This document shows positions 41,594-49,672 of a stretch of DNA of 64,000 nucleotides, one piece after another (the first letter of the stretch is position 1; the number at the start of each line of letters is the position of its first letter). This DNA is from Litorimonas haliclonae (GTDB taxonomy: Bacteria > Pseudomonadota > Alphaproteobacteria > Caulobacterales > Maricaulaceae). A program made the position numbers and the translations under genes. The stretch is from NCBI RefSeq assembly GCF_965138505.1, contig NZ_CBCSCO010000001.1:744001-808000 (forward strand), read 5' to 3'. The notes beneath the pieces were generated by a model. It was not told where the DNA came from and did no database searches. It saw only the letters and a program-made list of their open reading frames with translations.

Positions 41594-43480
41594 ATGAACG
41601 GAATGTCGAAAGCCCTGCCCGAAAACCATTCCGCCGAGACTGATGGCTCGGCCCCCTCTCCGATTGGGTTTGACCAACGCATTGAGGCAATGAAAGAAAG
41701 ACCAATCGGGGAGCAATTGAAGAGCCTCTTACGCTTAAAGCCTTACCTCTGGCCAGATGGCAATTGGGCTTTTAAATTCAGGTCTGTCCTAGCCATTCTT
41801 CTGACAATTGCCGGAAAATTTGTTCTGGTAGGAGCCCCTTTCGTCTTCGGCTACGCCGTCGACGCCGTAAGCGAATCAAAAAGTGCAGGTGATGACTGGA
41901 CGGCTATCTGGGTTGGGGTGATTGGATTTATCTTAGGCTATGGGGCCTTGAGGTTGTTTTCTGTCATGCTCACAGAAGGACGTGAATATATATTCGCTCC
42001 TGTCGCCCAATTTGCGCAGCGCAGTATTGCGACAGGCACCTTTAAACATATGCACAGACTGTCCTTGCGCTTTCATTTGGAGAAACGGACAGGCGGGCTG
42101 ACGCGCATTATGGAACGCGGCGTAAGGGCCATTGATTTTCTCTTCCGCTTTCTGCTCTTTAATATCGGTCCGACGCTTTTGGAGCTAACCATTGCGGCTA
42201 TCGCTTTCTGGCTAGCTTATAATGGCGGTTTCGCCATTATCGCGGTTGTGGTGGTTACAGGTTATATCATTTTTACGATCTTGACGACGGAGTGGCGTCT
42301 TAAATTCAGACGGGAAATGAACAAGCGCGATACAGAGGCGGCCGGGAAAGCCGTAGACAGCCTGTTGAACTATGAAACCGTCAAATATTTCTCTGCTGAA
42401 CCATTTGAAATCAACCGCTACGACAAAGCTATGGAAGGCTACCAGGAAGCCGCCATTCGGTCTCGAACCTCTCTAGCTACAGTCAATATTGGTCAGTCAC
42501 TGATAATGAATGGCGGGTTGGTCGCCATAATCTCCCTTGCCGCTTATAATATCATTTCTGGCGATATGAGCATCGGGGATATGACCGCCGTCATGCTGGT
42601 TATGACCCAGCTCTACCGCCCGCTCAACATCCTTGGTTTTGCCTACCGTGAAATTAAACAGGCCCTGACCGATCTCGAAAAAATGTTCATATTGATGGAT
42701 CTTAAACCCGAAATAAATGACAAAAATGGCGCCCGTCTGGCGAAAGACCTGAAGGGTCATATCGAATTTGATCATGTCAATTTCCATTATGATGAAGACC
42801 GCAAAATATTGGACGATATCTCTTTTGAGATGCCGTCGGGAAAGACCCTCGCCGTTGTCGGCCCGACCGGCGCGGGCAAATCAACATTGTCACGCATCCT
42901 TTTCCGGTTTTATGACATTAGCGCGGGTCAGGTAAAAATTGACGGCGTCGATATTCGAGATTTTACGCAAGACAGTTTGCGTCAAGCTATCGGAATTGTT
43001 CCTCAAGACACAGTTCTGTTTAACGACACGATTGGGTATAATATCGCTTATGCCTATCCGGAGGCCAGCCAAGTCGATATTGAACGAGCGGCCAAGGACG
43101 CTCAAATTCATGATTTTATTATGAGCCTTCCCAAAGGTTATGAAACTGTTGTCGGGGAACGCGGATTGAAATTGTCGGGTGGAGAAAAACAACGCGTCGC
43201 GATTGCCCGTACCCTTTTAAAAGATCCGGCCATTCTGATATTAGATGAGGCAACGTCTGCGCTCGATAGCGCCACGGAACGCGAAATTCAAACGGCGCTT
43301 GATAGGGCGACAACGGGCCGGACAACTCTGGTCATTGCCCATCGTCTATCGACCATCGTGAAAGCCGACAACATTCTTGTCATGGAAAACGGCAAAATAA
43401 AAGAGCAGGGCACCCACCCTGCCCTGCTCTCTAAAAATGGTCTCTACGCCGCGCTGTGGGCGCAGCAAGAAGACGCTTAG
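41594..43480 (+). CDS. Atm1/HMT-type ABC exporter (fused permease-ATPase)
   Basis: A 628-residue half-transporter with six N-terminal helices (residues about 55-340) and a C-terminal ATPase. The permease part contains the family segment LSLRFHLEKRTGGLTRIMERG and DSLLNYETVKYFSAE. The ATPase has Walker A VGPTGAGKSTL (about 425), the signature LSGGEKQRVAIARTLL, Walker B ILILDEATSALDS and the H-loop IAHRLST. Alphaproteobacterial Atm1 exports glutathione-linked metals; this role is inferred. The gene's 3' end contains the terminator of the convergent outer-membrane gene. Confidence 0.9.
   Translation: MNGMSKALPENHSAETDGSAPSPIGFDQRIEAMKERPIGEQLKSLLRLKPYLWPDGNWAFKFRSVLAILLTIAGKFVLVGAPFVFGYAVDAVSESKSAGDDWTAIWVGVIGFILGYGALRLFSVMLTEGREYIFAPVAQFAQRSIATGTFKHMHRLSLRFHLEKRTGGLTRIMERGVRAIDFLFRFLLFNIGPTLLELTIAAIAFWLAYNGGFAIIAVVVVTGYIIFTILTTEWRLKFRREMNKRDTEAAGKAVDSLLNYETVKYFSAEPFEINRYDKAMEGYQEAAIRSRTSLATVNIGQSLIMNGGLVAIISLAAYNIISGDMSIGDMTAVMLVMTQLYRPLNILGFAYREIKQALTDLEKMFILMDLKPEINDKNGARLAKDLKGHIEFDHVNFHYDEDRKILDDISFEMPSGKTLAVVGPTGAGKSTLSRILFRFYDISAGQVKIDGVDIRDFTQDSLRQAIGIVPQDTVLFNDTIGYNIAYAYPEASQVDIERAAKDAQIHDFIMSLPKGYETVVGERGLKLSGGEKQRVAIARTLLKDPAILILDEATSALDSATEREIQTALDRATTGRTTLVIAHRLSTIVKADNILVMENGKIKEQGTHPALLSKNGLYAALWAQQEDA
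43394..43430 (-). terminator. Rho-independent terminator inside the opposing ABC gene
   Basis: AGAGCAGGGC (43402-43411) and GCCCTGCTCT (43421-43430) form a perfect 10-bp stem with a 9-base loop. On the minus strand it is followed by TTTATTTT (43401-43394). It lies 47 bp beyond the outer membrane protein stop and within the ABC gene's coding sequence. The plus strand has no T-tract after it. Confidence 0.85.
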
Positions 43481-44286
43481 AATTTACGCGAATATCCGAG
43501 AGAAATTGCGTCCATATCGCCGTTATCCACTTCATATCGTGTATAGTCGAGACGAATAGCGCTGCGCGGCGAAAACGCATATTCCGCTCCGGCGCCGTAG
43601 GCAAATCCGTCGAGATCGTCAGAAAACTCAGTTGTTACGCCAGCTGTCTCCGTGTCCGCAGAAACGCCCGTTAGATGATATCCGCCTCTGGCATGAACGG
43701 AAAAACCTTTTGCCAAGGGTAGTTTCGCACGGGCAAATGCCCCGACCGAGTAATCTACACCTGACTCCACGGTTGTCGCACCAACAACATCTTCGTTGTC
43801 CGAAACGCCAAAAGAACCTTCAACTTCAGCCCCTAAAATTCCAGAAGATTGATATCCCAACCGCGCCTGAATTCCGTAGCTATCTGTGCCTTCGTCATAA
43901 TTAACGAGGCCCAAATTCCCATATCTATATCCATGACGGACTTTGTGACCATACGCGCCCCGAAGTTTAGGGCTATGGCCGTAACCTGCACTGGTGTGGC
44001 TCTTTTCAACTTGAGTCCCGTAAGCGTCATATGAAGGCTGATGCGGTGCATGCCCATAATTATGGCTCGGTTTACTATTAACTGAATATGTTGCGCTTGG
44101 CGCACACCCGGCAGAACTACAAATTAGATCGCCTTGAGTTGAGACGCCTTGCGCCTGATAACTTCCACTGTGATGGGCGTATGAGGCTCCATTATAGCCG
44201 AATTCTTGGTTTTGCGGGCCATAACTACAGGCAGTTACAACGGGCGCCAGTAAAAGAGCCGGAATAAGTTTCAAAGAATATCGCAT
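43477..44286 (-). CDS. outer membrane beta-barrel protein with lipobox
   Basis: A 269-residue protein. The signal peptide ends in VTAC (Cys about 20), so it could be lipid-anchored. The first 100 mature residues are rich in Tyr, Gly, Ser and His (SYGPQNQEFGYNGASYAHHSG). The C-terminal 150 form alternating beta strands typical of OmpA/OmpX-like barrels, with YSVGAFARAKLPLAKGFSVHARGGYHLTG and the barrel end AISLGYSRKF with terminal Phe. Convergent with the ABC exporter by 4 bases. Confidence 0.8.
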   Translation of the reverse strand: MRYSLKLIPALLLAPVVTACSYGPQNQEFGYNGASYAHHSGSYQAQGVSTQGDLICSSAGCAPSATYSVNSKPSHNYGHAPHQPSYDAYGTQVEKSHTSAGYGHSPKLRGAYGHKVRHGYRYGNLGLVNYDEGTDSYGIQARLGYQSSGILGAEVEGSFGVSDNEDVVGATTVESGVDYSVGAFARAKLPLAKGFSVHARGGYHLTGVSADTETAGVTTEFSDDLDGFAYGAGAEYAFSPRSAIRLDYTRYEVDNGDMDAISLGYSRKF

Positions 44287-44371
44287 GTCATAAATCCCAG
44301 GTTTTAGGTCGTCAAAATCTTACGCTGGGACGTTTGTGACAGAAGATATTTAAATTTCGGTGAGCGCCGCG

Positions 44372-44386
44372 TTAAGGTTATGCTAA
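44372..44386 (-). promoter_or_regulatory. CtrA-like half-site pair
   Basis: On the minus strand TTAG-CATAACC-TTAA matches TTAA-N7-TTAA at all but one position. It lies about 86 bp upstream of the beta-barrel gene start. CtrA is the cell-cycle regulator of many alphaproteobacteria. One near-match in 64 kb of moderately AT-rich DNA could be chance. Confidence 0.25.
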
Positions 44387-44506
44387 GTATGTTTTGCCGT
44401 TTTGGCATTGCCCTTATACAATTCTGAGGGATAAACCATTGCTGATAACGCTTGCTGCCTTGGCCGTTCCTGTTACCTTTTTATCAAAATTATAAAGAGG
44501 GAAATT

Positions 44507-45388
44507 ATGTCATTATCCGGAAAAACAGTTTTCATGTCAGGCGGATCCCGAGGGATTGGATTGGCTATGGCTAAAAAATTCGCCGAAGACGGCGCCAATG
44601 TCGCCATTGCCGCCAAAACGGCGGAGCCTCACCCCAAACTTGACGGCACGGTCTATACGGCCGCCAAGGAAATCGAAGACGCCGGGGGGCAAGCCTTGCC
44701 TATTGTCTGCGATATTCGGGATGAAGACGGCGTGCGCGACGCTGTAAAGGCCTGCGTCGATAAATTCGGCGGAATTGATATCTGTATCAATAATGCGAGC
44801 GCCATATCCTTAACGCCGACGCCGAATACGACAATGAAACGCTATGATCTGATGAACCAGGTGAATGCGCGCGGCACGTTCTTGGTCTCTCAATCCTGCC
44901 TTCCTTACTTAAAGAAGGCCGACAATCCGCATATCGTAAACATTGCGCCGCCCTTAGATATGAAAGCAAAATGGTTCAAAAATCACGTCGCCTACACCAT
45001 GGCAAAATACGGAATGAGCCTTTGCACGCTTGGCATGAGTGAAGAATTTAGACCCGACGGTATTGCAGTGAACTCCCTCTGGCCTATGACGTCGATTGAT
45101 ACGGCCGCCGTTCGGAATGTCCTCGGCGGAGACAGTATGGCCAAGATGAGCCGCCTACCTGAAATTATGGCAGACGCCGCTTATGTTTTGCTCAACAAGT
45201 CTGCGAAAGATTTCACCGGCAACTTTGTCATTGATGAGTTTATACTGGCCGAAAGCGGCGTCACAGATTTCAGTGTTTATACACATCCCGATTATAACGG
45301 CCCGCTCGCCGCAGACTTTTTCGTTCCCGATGATTTTCTGGCAAAATCAAAGTCTAAAGTCATGCAACATCCGGGATATAAGGATTAA
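44507..45388 (+). CDS. HSDL2-like short-chain dehydrogenase/reductase
   Basis: A 293-residue SDR. The cofactor motif is SGGSRGIG (residues 11-18), then NNAS (95-98) and the active-site YTMAK with Tyr163 and Lys167, with Asn120 in place. The segment WFKNHVAYTMAKYGMSLCTLGM is distinctive of HSDL2-like SDRs, whose peroxisomal animal relatives are linked to fatty acid metabolism. The usual catalytic serine position reads Ala (NIAPPL, Ala147). SD GAGGGA precedes the ATG. It starts a four-gene operon with 2-10 bp spacings. Confidence 0.88.
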   Translation: MSLSGKTVFMSGGSRGIGLAMAKKFAEDGANVAIAAKTAEPHPKLDGTVYTAAKEIEDAGGQALPIVCDIRDEDGVRDAVKACVDKFGGIDICINNASAISLTPTPNTTMKRYDLMNQVNARGTFLVSQSCLPYLKKADNPHIVNIAPPLDMKAKWFKNHVAYTMAKYGMSLCTLGMSEEFRPDGIAVNSLWPMTSIDTAAVRNVLGGDSMAKMSRLPEIMADAAYVLLNKSAKDFTGNFVIDEFILAESGVTDFSVYTHPDYNGPLAADFFVPDDFLAKSKSKVMQHPGYKD

Positions 45389-45390
45389 TC

Positions 45391-45813
45391 ATGGCTACTT
45401 TGAACGCTATCGATCCGACCCCTGAACAAATTAAAGCCTTTCTAGGAGACAGCGCGGAAGGCGAACCTGTTTTTATGCTCAATCTTTTGAAGTTTAAAGA
45501 CAAGGCGACTTATAGAGACAGAGAAGATGTGTCCGGCGCCACAGCTTACGGCAGATATGCCAAAGCTTTTTCTGCTATGCTATCTGATCTTAACCTTGAA
45601 GGTGTCGAGACTGTTTACAGTGGCCACGCCCATAACTTTTTGATTGGCGATGGCGAGGGTGAATGGGATGCCATCGCTGTCGTTCGATATCCTGACGCGA
45701 AAACAATGTTCGAAACCGTTAGCTCTGACGCATACCGCAAGTTCCATTATCATCGCAAAGCCGGGCTGGACGGGCAGCTTTTAATTCGCTGTGATGATGA
45801 AAACGTATTTTAG
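45391..45813 (+). CDS. DUF1330 domain protein
   Basis: A 140-residue soluble protein with a dimeric alpha/beta-barrel (ferredoxin-like) fold expected for DUF1330. Visible are PVFMLNLLKFKDKATY, AYGRYAKAF, WDAIAVVRYPDAKTMFETV and SDAYRKFHYHRKAGL. Function is unknown; relatives are often encoded beside oxidoreductases. It starts 2 bases after the SDR stop and so is probably co-translated. Confidence 0.82.
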   Translation: MATLNAIDPTPEQIKAFLGDSAEGEPVFMLNLLKFKDKATYRDREDVSGATAYGRYAKAFSAMLSDLNLEGVETVYSGHAHNFLIGDGEGEWDAIAVVRYPDAKTMFETVSSDAYRKFHYHRKAGLDGQLLIRCDDENVF

Positions 45814-45823
45814 AAAATCCATA

Positions 45824-46909
45824 ATGACACAAACACTACTCGTAAATAAATCTGATTTCTCTGACGTCTCAGTCATCACTCAGGACGCCGATCCGCTCGC
45901 GGACGGCTTCATTCGCTGCCAAGTTGGTCCGTGGGCGCTCACCGCGAATAACGTGACCTATATGGTCACGGGCGACAGGATTGGATATTGGAATTATTTT
46001 AGGCCTGACGCCTATGGCATTGACATTGAGAGCCACGGGCGGATGCCGGTTTGGGGTTTTGCCGAAGTCATTGAGAGCGAATGCGAAGGCGTTAGCGCGG
46101 GGCAAAAGATTTACGGTTTCTTCCCAATAGTTGACAAATTCGATATCCAGCCTGTCAGTGTCTCGCCGATGGGATTTCAAGACGGAAATGATCACCGCAC
46201 GAAATTACACAGCATTTACAATCGATACATATTTACGGACGCCGACCCGTCATTCGCGAAACATGAGGATCTACAGCCCATATTACGCCCCCTTTTTACA
46301 ACGAGCTTTCTGATTGATGATTTCCTCGCCGAAAAAGACTATTTTGGAGCAGAGCAAGTTCTTATCCTCTCCGCCTCGTCCAAAACCGCCCTCGGTACAG
46401 CCTTTTGCGCGAAACAACGCGGCGTAATTAAAGTTGCGGGCCTCACGTCAGAGGGAAATAAGGATTTCACGGAAGGCACGAGCTTTTATGATAACGTCGG
46501 GACCTATGACATCATCACCGATTTGAACCCGGATATTAAAACCGTCGTGGTGGATATGTCCGGCAATGGAAAAGTCCTTTCGACAGTTTCCGATCATTTC
46601 AAAGAAAACCTAAAGTATGTTTGCAAGGTCGGTCTGTCACACTGGGAGGCTGCCGCCAAATCTGCTCCCAAACCTTCTGCCCCAACGGAGTTTTTCTTTG
46701 CCCCTGATCAGGCGAAAACACGGATTGCGGAATGGGGCGGCGCAGGTTTTGCCGAAAAACTCGGTGAACGCTGGATGCCTTTTTTGGAAAGCGCAAGTGA
46801 CTGGCTCACGGTAGAAAAATCAACCGACATGGCTATGATGCTCAAAACCTATCAAGATGTTTTGAGCGGGGATGCGTCCCCCAAAAAAGGCTTTCTTTTT
46901 TCTCTCTAG
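45824..46909 (+). CDS. DUF2855 family protein
   Basis: About 361 residues, from ATG 45824 (earlier in-frame Mets overlap the DUF1330 gene). Family segments are WALTANNVTYMVTGDRIGYWNYF near residue 40 and MPVWGFAEVIESECEGVSAGQKIYGFFP near residue 75. LILSASSKTALGTAFCAKQR near residue 185 resembles the NAD(P)-binding half of medium-chain dehydrogenases. The reaction is unknown. It sits between DUF1330 and the crotonase gene with 10 and 9 bp gaps. Confidence 0.85.
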   Translation: MTQTLLVNKSDFSDVSVITQDADPLADGFIRCQVGPWALTANNVTYMVTGDRIGYWNYFRPDAYGIDIESHGRMPVWGFAEVIESECEGVSAGQKIYGFFPIVDKFDIQPVSVSPMGFQDGNDHRTKLHSIYNRYIFTDADPSFAKHEDLQPILRPLFTTSFLIDDFLAEKDYFGAEQVLILSASSKTALGTAFCAKQRGVIKVAGLTSEGNKDFTEGTSFYDNVGTYDIITDLNPDIKTVVVDMSGNGKVLSTVSDHFKENLKYVCKVGLSHWEAAAKSAPKPSAPTEFFFAPDQAKTRIAEWGGAGFAEKLGERWMPFLESASDWLTVEKSTDMAMMLKTYQDVLSGDASPKKGFLFSL

Positions 46910-46918
46910 GAATTTCTC

Positions 46919-47752
46919 ATGACCTATAAATGTTTCGACGTCTCCATTGCGGATAACATCGCGCATATCGTGATGTCCCGGCCAGAGAAGCGCAATGCAA
47001 TGATTAGCGAGTTCTGGTCTGAGTTGCCTGATATTATTCGGGACATTGACAATAATTCCAAAGCCCGCGTCATTGTTATTTCCTCGACCGGCCCCGTCTT
47101 TTCGGCCGGGATTGATCTGTCCATGTTTGCCAATGATGTCGCGGGGCCGAAAGATAAAAACGATCCGCTTTTCGGTGCGAGTTTTTATGAAAACGTCAAA
47201 CGGCTGCAAGACAGTTTCACCGCGATCGAAGATTGCCGCATTCCGGTTCTCGCGGCTATTCAAGGCGGATGCTACGGCGGCGGTGTGGATCTTATCACCG
47301 CTTGCGATATGCGTTACGGCACAGAAGACAGCTTCATCACTATCTACGAAATTATCGTCGGGATGACGGCCGATGTCGGTACCTTCCCGCGCATTCTCAA
47401 TCACCTGCCTGAAGGCGTCGTCCGCGAACTTGCTTACACGGGCCGCAAAATGCACGCCAATGAGGCGAAAGCCCAAGGCCTGTTTAACGCCGTTTACAAA
47501 GATCATGCCGCGATGATGGAGGCGGTGATGGAGACGGCCAAACAAATCGCCAAAAATCCGCCTCTCGCTGTGTATGGCTGTAAACGAGCCATCACCTATG
47601 GCCGCGACCATTCCACAAAAGACGCGCTGGACAATATCGCCGTCTGGAACATGTCCATGCTGATCCCGACCGAAATGATGGAGGCCATGCAGGCCAAGGG
47701 TCAAAAACGGGATGGGAATTACGCGGATTTGCCGAAACGCACTCACAATTAA
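46919..47752 (+). CDS. enoyl-CoA hydratase/isomerase (crotonase) family protein
   Basis: A 277-residue crotonase. The oxyanion-hole segments are SRPEKRNAMISEFWSEL and GPVFSAGIDLSMF (first), and LAAIQGGCYGGGVDLITACDMRYG (second). Asp at IDL and the residue region DSFITIYEIIVGMTADVG resemble delta(3,5)-delta(2,4)-dienoyl-CoA isomerases (ECH1-like), whose acidic catalytic residues lie at similar places. It is probably involved in unsaturated acyl-CoA breakdown, fitting an HSDL2-like partner in the operon. Its stop overlaps the minus-strand etf terminator. Confidence 0.87.
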   Translation: MTYKCFDVSIADNIAHIVMSRPEKRNAMISEFWSELPDIIRDIDNNSKARVIVISSTGPVFSAGIDLSMFANDVAGPKDKNDPLFGASFYENVKRLQDSFTAIEDCRIPVLAAIQGGCYGGGVDLITACDMRYGTEDSFITIYEIIVGMTADVGTFPRILNHLPEGVVRELAYTGRKMHANEAKAQGLFNAVYKDHAAMMEAVMETAKQIAKNPPLAVYGCKRAITYGRDHSTKDALDNIAVWNMSMLIPTEMMEAMQAKGQKRDGNYADLPKRTHN

Positions 47753-47776
47753 AAAAGCCCCGCAAAAGCGAGGCTT
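47749..47776 (-). terminator. Rho-independent terminator after etfA
   Basis: On the minus strand AAGCCTCGC (47776-47768) pairs with GCGGGGCTT (47763-47755) around a TTTT loop with one G-T pair, then TTTT. It lies 26 bp after the etfA stop. Confidence 0.75.
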
Positions 47777-47801
47777 AATAACTTTAAATCTAAAGGCTGG
47801 A

Positions 47802-48743
47802 TTAATATCCGGCCTTTTCCAATTCCGCTTCAAATTCCGGCAGAGCCTTGAAAAGGTCCGCGACCAGGCCGTAATCGGCAACCTGGAAAATCGGAGCGTC
47901 TTCATCCTTATTGATTGCGACGATAATTTTGGAATCCTTCATTCCGGCCAAATGCTGGATCGCGCCGGAAATACCTACGGCGATGTAAAGCTCTGGCGCC
48001 ACGGATTTCCCGGTCTGGCCCACTTGCCAGTCATTGGGGACAAATCCCGCATCGACGGCGGCGCGGGAGGCGCCCATTGCGGCGCTGAGCTTGTCGGCAA
48101 TGCCTTCGATGAGTTCAAAGTTTTCACCGGAGCCCATGCCGCGTCCGCCGGAAATCACAACTTTTGCAGCCGTTAGTTCAGGGCGATCAGATTTTGACAA
48201 TTGCTCGCCTACAAATTCGGATTTGAAATCACCGGAAGGCTGCGGGCCGTCTTTCGTTTCGGCAGAGCCGCCTTCGCCGGCGGCGTTAAACGCCGTGGTC
48301 CGAACGGTAATCACTTTCTTAGCATCAGACGACTGTACGGTCGACATAGCATTACCCGCATAGATCGGGCGCACGAATGTATCCGCGCTCTCAACGCCAG
48401 TGATGGAGCTGATTTGCTGAACGTCGAGCTTGGCGGCCACGCGCGGCATATAGTTTTTATGCGTTGTCGTGTCGGGCGCAAGGACCGCGTCGTAATCATC
48501 CATCAAAGGCACAAGAACGGTTTGCATCGATTCAGCCAGTTGACGTTCCAGCGTGTCGTGATCGACACCGAGGACGGCGCGGATGCCGTCAATTTTCGCC
48601 GCGGCGGCGACAACGTCTTTAATGCCTTTACCAGCGACGAGTATGTCCACATCTCCGCCCATTTGGGCAGCTGCCGTAACGGTTTTATGAGTCGCGTCCT
48701 TCAAAGACACATTGTCATGTTCTGCAACAACAAGAATAGCCAT
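47802..48743 (-). CDS. etfA: electron transfer flavoprotein subunit alpha
   Basis: A 313-residue ETF alpha subunit. With EtfB it takes electrons from acyl-CoA and related dehydrogenases and passes them to ETF-ubiquinone oxidoreductase. The C-terminal FAD domain (about 190-313) shows VVISGGRGMGSGENFELIE, ASRAAVDAGFVPND, QVGQTGKSVAPELYIAVGISGAIQHLAGM in outline and NKDEDAPIFQVADYGLV. Its ATG shares one base with the etfB stop. Confidence 0.96.
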   Translation of the reverse strand: MAILVVAEHDNVSLKDATHKTVTAAAQMGGDVDILVAGKGIKDVVAAAAKIDGIRAVLGVDHDTLERQLAESMQTVLVPLMDDYDAVLAPDTTTHKNYMPRVAAKLDVQQISSITGVESADTFVRPIYAGNAMSTVQSSDAKKVITVRTTAFNAAGEGGSAETKDGPQPSGDFKSEFVGEQLSKSDRPELTAAKVVISGGRGMGSGENFELIEGIADKLSAAMGASRAAVDAGFVPNDWQVGQTGKSVAPELYIAVGISGAIQHLAGMKDSKIIVAINKDEDAPIFQVADYGLVADLFKALPEFEAELEKAGY

Positions 48744-49492
48744 TAGATTACACCTGCTTCGTTTTTAAGTTTATCCACCAATTGAGCGGCGTCTTCGACT
48801 TTGATGCCCGCTTCGCGCTTGGGCGGCTCTGTCACTTTCAACGTCTTTAGACGCGGGGCCGTATCTACACCGAAATCGTCTGGCGTTTTCGCCTCAATCG
48901 GCTTCTTCTTGGCCTTCATAATATTCGGCAGAGACGCATAACGCGGCTCGTTTAAGCGAAGGTCGGTTGTGACAATCGCCGGCATTTGCAGTTTCACTGT
49001 CTGCAGGCCGCCATCGACTTCTTTGACCACGTTTATTGCGTCGCCGTCCTGTTCAATAGAATTGGCTGCTGATCCGATAGGCCAGTCAAGAAGAGCGGCG
49101 AGCATGCCGCCCGTCGTACCGAAATCATTATCAATCGCCTGTTTGCCCAGGATGATGAAATCAGCTTCTTCAGATTCAGCAACAGACTTAAGGATTTTCG
49201 CAACGGCCAAAGGCTCCAGATCTTCATCCGTCTGAATGTGAATGCCGCGATCCATACCCATGGCGAGCGCTGTGCGGATAGTTTCCTGCGCCTTTGCGGG
49301 GCCGATGGAGACAACAACGGTTTCTGTTGCCGTGCCGGCTTCTTGCATTTGAACAGCCTGTTCGACGGAAATCTCGTCAAACGGGTTCATGCTCATTTTA
49401 ACATTTGCGAGATCAACGCCGGACTGGTCTGGTTTGACCCGGGCTTTGACATTGTAGTCAAGCACGCGCTTGACGGGAACGAGGACTTTCAT
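48743..49492 (-). CDS. etfB: electron transfer flavoprotein subunit beta
   Basis: A 249-residue ETF beta subunit that binds AMP and holds the alpha subunit. Motifs are VLVPVKRVLDYNVKARV at the start, MNPFDEISVEQAVQ and the AMP/recognition loop LRLNEPRYASLPNIMKAKKKPI (about 184-205). It is the first gene of etfBA. A terminator follows etfA, so this is a two-gene unit. Confidence 0.96.
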   Translation of the reverse strand: MKVLVPVKRVLDYNVKARVKPDQSGVDLANVKMSMNPFDEISVEQAVQMQEAGTATETVVVSIGPAKAQETIRTALAMGMDRGIHIQTDEDLEPLAVAKILKSVAESEEADFIILGKQAIDNDFGTTGGMLAALLDWPIGSAANSIEQDGDAINVVKEVDGGLQTVKLQMPAIVTTDLRLNEPRYASLPNIMKAKKKPIEAKTPDDFGVDTAPRLKTLKVTEPPKREAGIKVEDAAQLVDKLKNEAGVI

Positions 49493-49672
49493 GAATTACT
49501 CCGAAGGTTTGGACCTGAATTCTCTATTAGCCAAATTTTGGCCATATGACTGCTAATATATGTGCTAGAAGTCTATCAGTTTCAAGATGCGGTTCCCTTG
49601 CGTTACCGCATAGCGACAATATATCTACGTTTAGGCACAACAAGGGGACAAGGCATCAATCTATCCAGCCCA

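Noticed and set aside
46820..47905. Long open frame on the minus strand (361 codons) across the crotonase gene and the etfA end
   Set aside because: It lies antisense to a clear crotonase, has no family motif and runs through a terminator; it reflects codon bias of the real gene.
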